In this document: positions 4,691-8,040 of the stretch, one piece after another
Layout of the letters: each line of letters opens with the position of its first letter
How positions within the stretch are numbered: the stretch's first letter is position 1
From: Thermoleophilia bacterium
GTDB taxonomy: Bacteria; Actinomycetota; Thermoleophilia; Gaiellales; Gaiellaceae
Reading direction: 5' to 3'
NCBI GenBank assembly: GCA_025935275.1
Contig: JAICVP010000089.1
Coordinates: 1 to 8,040, forward strand
DNA: 8,040 nucleotides
Translations under genes and position numbers: made by a program
The notes under the pieces: model-generated
Told to the model about the DNA's origin: nothing
Seen by the model: the letters and a program-made list of their open reading frames with translations, nothing else
The model's database searches: none

Positions 4691-6643
4691 CTCAGCCGGC
4701 TCCGGCGGGGGCTGCATCGTCGCGCCGGGAAGCGGGAAGGGCCGCGGCTTGGGCTCCGTGCGCGGCTTCGGGGAGTCGGTCTCGGCGGGAGCGCTCGGCG
4801 TCTCGTCCGGGAACACCGTCTCCGGGGACTCGCCGGCGAGGAGGCGCTCGAACTGATCCTTGTCGATCGTCTCGCGCTCGATGAGGAGCTTGGAGATCTG
4901 GTGGAGGTCGTCCATGTGCTCGCGGAGGACGCTGAGCGCGCGCTCGTGCGACTCCTCGATCACGCGGCGGATCTCGTCGTCGATCTCGCGCGCGATTTCC
5001 TCGGAGTAGTCCGGCTCGGCGCCCATGTCGCGGCCGAGGAACGGCATGTCGTGGTTGCGGCCGAGGACGCGCGGGCCGAGCTTCTCGCTCATGCCGTAGC
5101 GCATGATCATGTGCTTCGCCGAGCTCGTGACCTTCTCGAGATCGTTGGCGGCGCCCGTCGTGACCTCGTTGAAGACGAGCTCCTCGGCGGCGCGCCCCCC
5201 GAGGGTCATGGCCATCTGATCCATGAGCGCCGACTTCGTGGTCAGGAACTTGTCCTCGGACGGAAGCGAGATCGTGTAGCCGAGGGCTGCGCCGCGGCTG
5301 ATGATCGAGATCTTGTGCACGGGGTCGCAGTTCGGCAGGTAGTGGCCGACGAGGGCGTGGCCCATCTCGTGGTAGGCGGTCACGTTGCGCTCGTGCTCGG
5401 AGAGGAGACGCGTCTTCTTCTCCGGGCCAGCGATCACGCGCATGATCCCTTCCTCGAGCTCGGTCTCGCCGATGGTCTTCTTGCCGCGGCGCGCTGCGAG
5501 GAGCGCTGCCTCGTTGACGAGGTTCGCGAGGTCGGCGCCCGTGAAGCCGGGCGTCCCGGCTGCGAGCGTGTCGAGATCGATCGTGGTGTCGATCGGCTTA
5601 CCCTTCGTGTGCACCTCGAGAATCTTCTTGCGGCCGTTCCGGTCGGGGCGGTCGACCACGATCTGCCGGTCGAAGCGCCCGGGCCGCAGGAGCGCGGGGT
5701 CGAGAATGTCGGGCCGGTTCGTGGCGGCGATGAGGATGATGTTGTCCTTCATCTCGAAGCCGTCCATCTCGACGAGGAGCTGGTTCAGCGTCTGCTCGCG
5801 CTCGTCGTGGCCGCCGCCGAGGCCCGCGCCACGGTGCCGGCCGACGGCGTCGATCTCGTCCATGAAGATGATGCAGGGGCTCGCCTGCTTGGCCTGCTCG
5901 AAGAGGTCGCGCACGCGCGAGGCGCCGACGCCCACGAACATCTCGACGAAGTCGGAGCCCGAGATGGAGAAGAACGGCACGCCGGCCTCGCCGGCCACCG
6001 AGCGCGCGAGCAGCGTCTTGCCGGTGCCGGGCGGCCCGTAGAGCAGCACGCCCTTCGGGATCCGCGCGCCGAGCGCCTGGAACTTCTTGGGGTTCTCGAG
6101 GAACTCCTTGATCTCGTGGAGCTCTTCGACCGCCTCGTCGACGCCGGCGACGTCCTTGAAACCGATCTTCGGCGAGTCGGGCGCCATGCGCTTCGCACGC
6201 GACTTGCCGAAACTCATCACCTTCGAGCCGCCGCCCTGCACCTGGTTCATCAGGAAGATCCAGAAGCCGAAGAAGAGGAGGAACGGCAGCAGGTAGGTGA
6301 GGATGTTCCACCACGCGGAGTTGCCGGTGCCCTTCGAGTCGAACGGGATCGGCGTCGACGCTTCCTGGAGCTTCTCCTGGAAGGCGAACTGCGACTGGTC
6401 GGTCGGATAATTGACCTTGACGTTCTTCCCGTTGGTCAGTTCGGCCTGGATCTCGCGGTTCTTCGGAACGAAGAGGACGCTCTCGATCGCGGTCGGGTTG
6501 TCCTCCACCATCGCGATCAACCCGCTGTAGGTCATCTTCTGGGTGTCGCTCGACCCTCCGGGCAGGAGCGTCCGCGAGGCCAGGAAGACCAGGAGGACGA
6601 TGACGATCAGGGGGAAGAGTGCGCTGCGAAAGAAACGGTTCAA
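4685..6643 (-). CDS. ftsH: ATP-dependent zinc metalloprotease FtsH
   Basis: FtsH is the membrane-anchored AAA+ hexameric protease that pulls out and degrades misfolded membrane proteins and some regulators. The 652-residue protein has the full layout: TM helix 1 at about 8-27, a short extracytoplasmic FtsH_ext domain (about 30-108), TM helix 2 at about 112-133, then the AAA module with Walker A GPPGTGKT at 203-210, Walker B IIFMDEID at 258-265 and the second region of homology around 307-326 with both arginine fingers in R-P-G-R-F-D-R. The peptidase domain has HEMGH at 425-429 and the third zinc ligand D501 in A-N-D-L-E-K. After about residue 605 comes a proline-, glutamate- and lysine-rich tail of some 45 residues. 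The start is TTG at 6643, supported by AGAGGA at 6650-6655 with 6-base spacing and by the position of TM1. hpt lies 65 bases upstream in the same direction, so ftsH could be cotranscribed or have its own promoter. Confidence 0.98.
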   Translation of the reverse strand: MNRFFRSALFPLIVIVLLVFLASRTLLPGGSSDTQKMTYSGLIAMVEDNPTAIESVLFVPKNREIQAELTNGKNVKVNYPTDQSQFAFQEKLQEASTPIPFDSKGTGNSAWWNILTYLLPFLLFFGFWIFLMNQVQGGGSKVMSFGKSRAKRMAPDSPKIGFKDVAGVDEAVEELHEIKEFLENPKKFQALGARIPKGVLLYGPPGTGKTLLARSVAGEAGVPFFSISGSDFVEMFVGVGASRVRDLFEQAKQASPCIIFMDEIDAVGRHRGAGLGGGHDEREQTLNQLLVEMDGFEMKDNIILIAATNRPDILDPALLRPGRFDRQIVVDRPDRNGRKKILEVHTKGKPIDTTIDLDTLAAGTPGFTGADLANLVNEAALLAARRGKKTIGETELEEGIMRVIAGPEKKTRLLSEHERNVTAYHEMGHALVGHYLPNCDPVHKISIISRGAALGYTISLPSEDKFLTTKSALMDQMAMTLGGRAAEELVFNEVTTGAANDLEKVTSSAKHMIMRYGMSEKLGPRVLGRNHDMPFLGRDMGAEPDYSEEIAREIDDEIRRVIEESHERALSVLREHMDDLHQISKLLIERETIDKDQFERLLAGESPETVFPDETPSAPAETDSPKPRTEPKPRPFPLPGATMQPPPEPAES

Positions 6644-6708
6644 GGGGATTCCTCTAGTGCGTTAACGGTAGCAGCCTGGATATTCGTTACAGCGAACGTT
6701 CCGGTTCT
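6644..6708 (-). promoter_or_regulatory. ftsH: hpt-ftsH intergenic region with ftsH ribosome-binding site
   Basis: These 65 bases separate hpt from ftsH. AGAGGA at 6650-6655 (minus strand) is a good ribosome-binding site 6 bases before the TTG and decides the ftsH start. Near the hpt end there is a perfect 8-base palindrome GAACGTTC at 6694-6701, and on the minus strand a second GAAC six bases before it. Another short inverted pair TTCG/CGAA surrounds 6687-6692. This is longer and more AT-rich than the other same-strand gaps here, so a separate ftsH promoter is plausible, but I cannot assign -35/-10 boxes with confidence. No terminator hairpin for hpt is evident. Confidence 0.45.
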
Positions 6709-7281
6709 TCAGACCGTGTCCTCCGCCTGCGCGGCGAGCTCGTCCCTGAGGACGCCCACGAAGGGCAGATTTCGGTACCGCTCGGCGAAGTCGAGGCCGT
6801 ACCCGATGACGAAGCGGTTCGGGATCTCGAAGCCCACGTAGCGGCACGAGACATCGTTCTCACGGCGTTCTGGCTTGGTCAAGAGCGCACAGACCTCGAG
6901 GGAAGCAGGCTCACGGGCCTCCAGGTTGCGGAGCAGGTAGGAGAGGGTCAGTCCGGAATCGATGATGTCTTCGACGACGAGCACGTTTCTACCTTCGATC
7001 GAAACGTCGAGATCCTTGAGGATCCGGACCACCCCGGAGGAGTCGATTCCGGCCCCGTAGCTCGAGATCGCCATGAAATCGACCTCGCACGGGATGTCGA
7101 TCGACCGCATGAGATCGGCCATGAAGAAGATCGCGCCCTTGAGGACGCCGATGAGGAGCAGGTCTTCGCCGCGGTAGTCGTCCGCGATCTGCGCGCCGAG
7201 CTCGGCGATCCGGCCGTGCAGTGTCTCCTCGTCGATGAGCACCTCGCTCACGGCGGAGGCGAGCTCGTTCACCTGGCTCAC
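6709..7281 (-). CDS. hpt: Hypoxanthine phosphoribosyltransferase
   Basis: Hpt salvages hypoxanthine (and usually guanine) by joining it to PRPP, giving IMP or GMP. The 190-residue length is typical of bacterial enzymes. The PRPP-binding signature LVVEDIIDSGLTL lies at 101-113, the conserved L-K-G loop at 48-50, the substrate-shielding loop near S-S-Y-G (73-76), T-K-P-E with the purine-contacting lysine at 136, and R-F-V-I-G-Y-G-L-D-F at 156-165, which packs on the base and carries the conserved aspartate. It is cytoplasmic. The start is GTG at 7281, preceded by AGGAG at 7287-7291 with 5-base spacing, and it overlaps the tilS stop (GTGA), so the two are likely coupled. The tilS-hpt-ftsH order is widely conserved in Gram-positive bacteria and Actinobacteria. 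Confidence 0.96.
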   Translation of the reverse strand: MSQVNELASAVSEVLIDEETLHGRIAELGAQIADDYRGEDLLLIGVLKGAIFFMADLMRSIDIPCEVDFMAISSYGAGIDSSGVVRILKDLDVSIEGRNVLVVEDIIDSGLTLSYLLRNLEAREPASLEVCALLTKPERRENDVSCRYVGFEIPNRFVIGYGLDFAERYRNLPFVGVLRDELAAQAEDTV

Positions 7282-8040
7282 TCGCGCTCCTCTCGCACTG
7301 CGTCCTCCCAGCCCGGCGCCGCTGCGATCCCCGGGACGACGACCACCTCGTCGCCCTTGACCACCAGTGGCCAGGCCTCGCGCTCGGAGCGCGGCACCTT
7401 CGCGTCGACGAAGAGGTCCTGGATTTTCTTGCCGCGCGAGGCGAGCCGGTCACCGGCCCGCCACGACCGCACCCACAGGCCGTCGCGGTTCGGCCGCAGG
7501 CGCCAGGGGCCCCAGGAGATCGGCCCGTCCAGCCGGACCGGCGCTCGCTCGAGCCAGACGCTCCCGTATTCCCTTACCGCCACCCGGCCCTCACCTAGAT
7601 CGACTCGCTTGGCACCTGCCCGCGAGCCGAGCAACTCTAACAGCGCTCTCTCGATCGGCCTAGGGAGCCCCGGGGCCGGTTCAGCGGCGCGCAGGACGTT
7701 CTCCTCGGCGGCCGGATGCAGCCGGCGGAGCGCGGGCAGGATCTCGCGGCGAATGAGGCCCCGCAGCGTGTCGTCGTTCGTCGAGTCCAGGCGGAACTCG
7801 AGCCCTTCGGCCCGGCAGTACGCCTCCGTCTCGTCGCGCCACACCGTCAGGAGCGGCCTGACGACGCCGTCTTCGCGCTTCGTCCGGATTCCTGTCGTTG
7901 TCCCGCTCGCCGCGAGCCGGTAGAGGACGGTCTCGACCTGGTCGGACGCCGTGTGCCCCGTGGCGCGGAGCCGATCGGTGGCGAAGGAGTAGCGCAGGTC
8001 GCGAAGCTCCTCCTCGGAACCGCCTTCGCCCGGCGGAGCC
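7278..8040 (-). CDS. tilS: tRNA(Ile)-lysidine synthase, C-terminal part (cut by window edge)
   Basis: TilS attaches lysine to C34 of the CAU-anticodon tRNA-Ile with ATP, so that it reads AUA codons. The frame is open to the right edge, leaving about 253 C-terminal residues. The visible part of the N-type ATP pyrophosphatase domain has L-R-Y-x-F, then A-T-G-H-T-A-S-D-Q-V-E-T-V-L-Y-R-L-A, the family's H-x-x-x-D-Q-x-E-T block, and later V-R-P-L-L, E-A-Y-C and D-S-T-N-D-D...I-R-R-E-I-L-P-A-L-R. The end contains the TilS C-terminal domain pattern G-K-K-I-Q-D-L-F-V-D-A-K-V-P-R-S-E-R, then V-V-V-V-P-G-I. The S-G-G-x-D-S PP-loop that defines the active site lies beyond the edge. An internal ATG at 7844 would give a 188-residue protein, but it falls in the middle of the conserved domain and is not the start. 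It overlaps hpt by 4 bases. Confidence 0.95.
   Translation of the reverse strand, partial: APPGEGGSEEELRDLRYSFATDRLRATGHTASDQVETVLYRLAASGTTTGIRTKREDGVVRPLLTVWRDETEAYCRAEGLEFRLDSTNDDTLRGLIRREILPALRRLHPAAEENVLRAAEPAPGLPRPIERALLELLGSRAGAKRVDLGEGRVAVREYGSVWLERAPVRLDGPISWGPWRLRPNRDGLWVRSWRAGDRLASRGKKIQDLFVDAKVPRSEREAWPLVVKGDEVVVVPGIAAAPGWEDAVREERE

Noticed and set aside
4643..4706. Bidirectional terminator between the PHP gene and ftsH
   Set aside because: Stems are only about 5 base pairs and lie in coding sequence, with no T-run. This is not enough to call an intrinsic terminator.
4901..6841. Long plus-strand open frame (646 codons) opposite ftsH and part of hpt
   Set aside because: It is fully antisense to a textbook FtsH. 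Its translation is low-complexity (rich in V, E, R, A, H) with no recognisable domain, as expected from the mirror frame of a high-GC gene.
7278..7844. A complete 188-codon gene starting at an internal ATG in tilS
   Set aside because: The same frame continues open to the window edge and contains the conserved TilS H-x-x-x-D-Q-x-E-T block upstream of that ATG, so this is only the tail of a larger gene.

Overview
The window is dense, high-GC bacterial chromosome with strong G/C preference at third codon positions and no mobile-element, CRISPR or RNA-gene signal. Gene content and order (tilS-hpt-ftsH, then folate genes, then coaX, with a DUF2469 protein that I know mainly from Actinobacteria) point to an actinobacterium. 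The secreted metalloprotease of the MXAN_6640 type suggests a deep lineage such as Thermoleophilia; that finer placement is inference.

Most genes are on the minus strand. Read in their own direction (right to left) they are: tilS (cut by the window edge, 8040-7278), hpt (7281-6709), ftsH (6643-4685), folP (3904-3083), folB (3086-2724), folK (1031-570), a DUF2469 gene (565-197) and the start of coaX (182-1, cut by the left edge). tilS/hpt and folP/folB overlap by 4 bases, which suggests translational coupling. This is the tRNA-lysidine / purine salvage / FtsH / folate / CoA neighbourhood known from Actinobacteria such as Mycobacterium.

Two plus-strand genes interrupt that order. A CpsB/YwqE-like PHP phosphoesterase (3925-4677) lies between ftsH and folP, where folE stands in the mycobacterial version. 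A secreted zinc metalloprotease (1081-2727) lies between folB and folK. The ancestral operon is therefore probably split into three minus-strand transcription units (tilS-hpt-ftsH, folP-folB, folK-DUF2469-coaX) and two single plus-strand genes. The junctions are very tight: 20 bases between the divergent folP and PHP gene, 49 bases between folK and the metalloprotease, 7 bases between the convergent PHP gene and ftsH, and overlapping stop codons between the metalloprotease and folB.

FolB, FolK and FolP are three consecutive enzymes of dihydropteroate synthesis, while GTP cyclohydrolase (folE) is absent here. Hpt and TilS serve purine salvage and tRNA decoding, FtsH does membrane protein quality control, and CoaX starts CoA synthesis. 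No stretch of more than about 70 bases lacks a gene. I see no clearly new molecular system. The most interesting points are the two interruptions, the PHP gene in the folE position, and the compact divergent promoter between it and folP.
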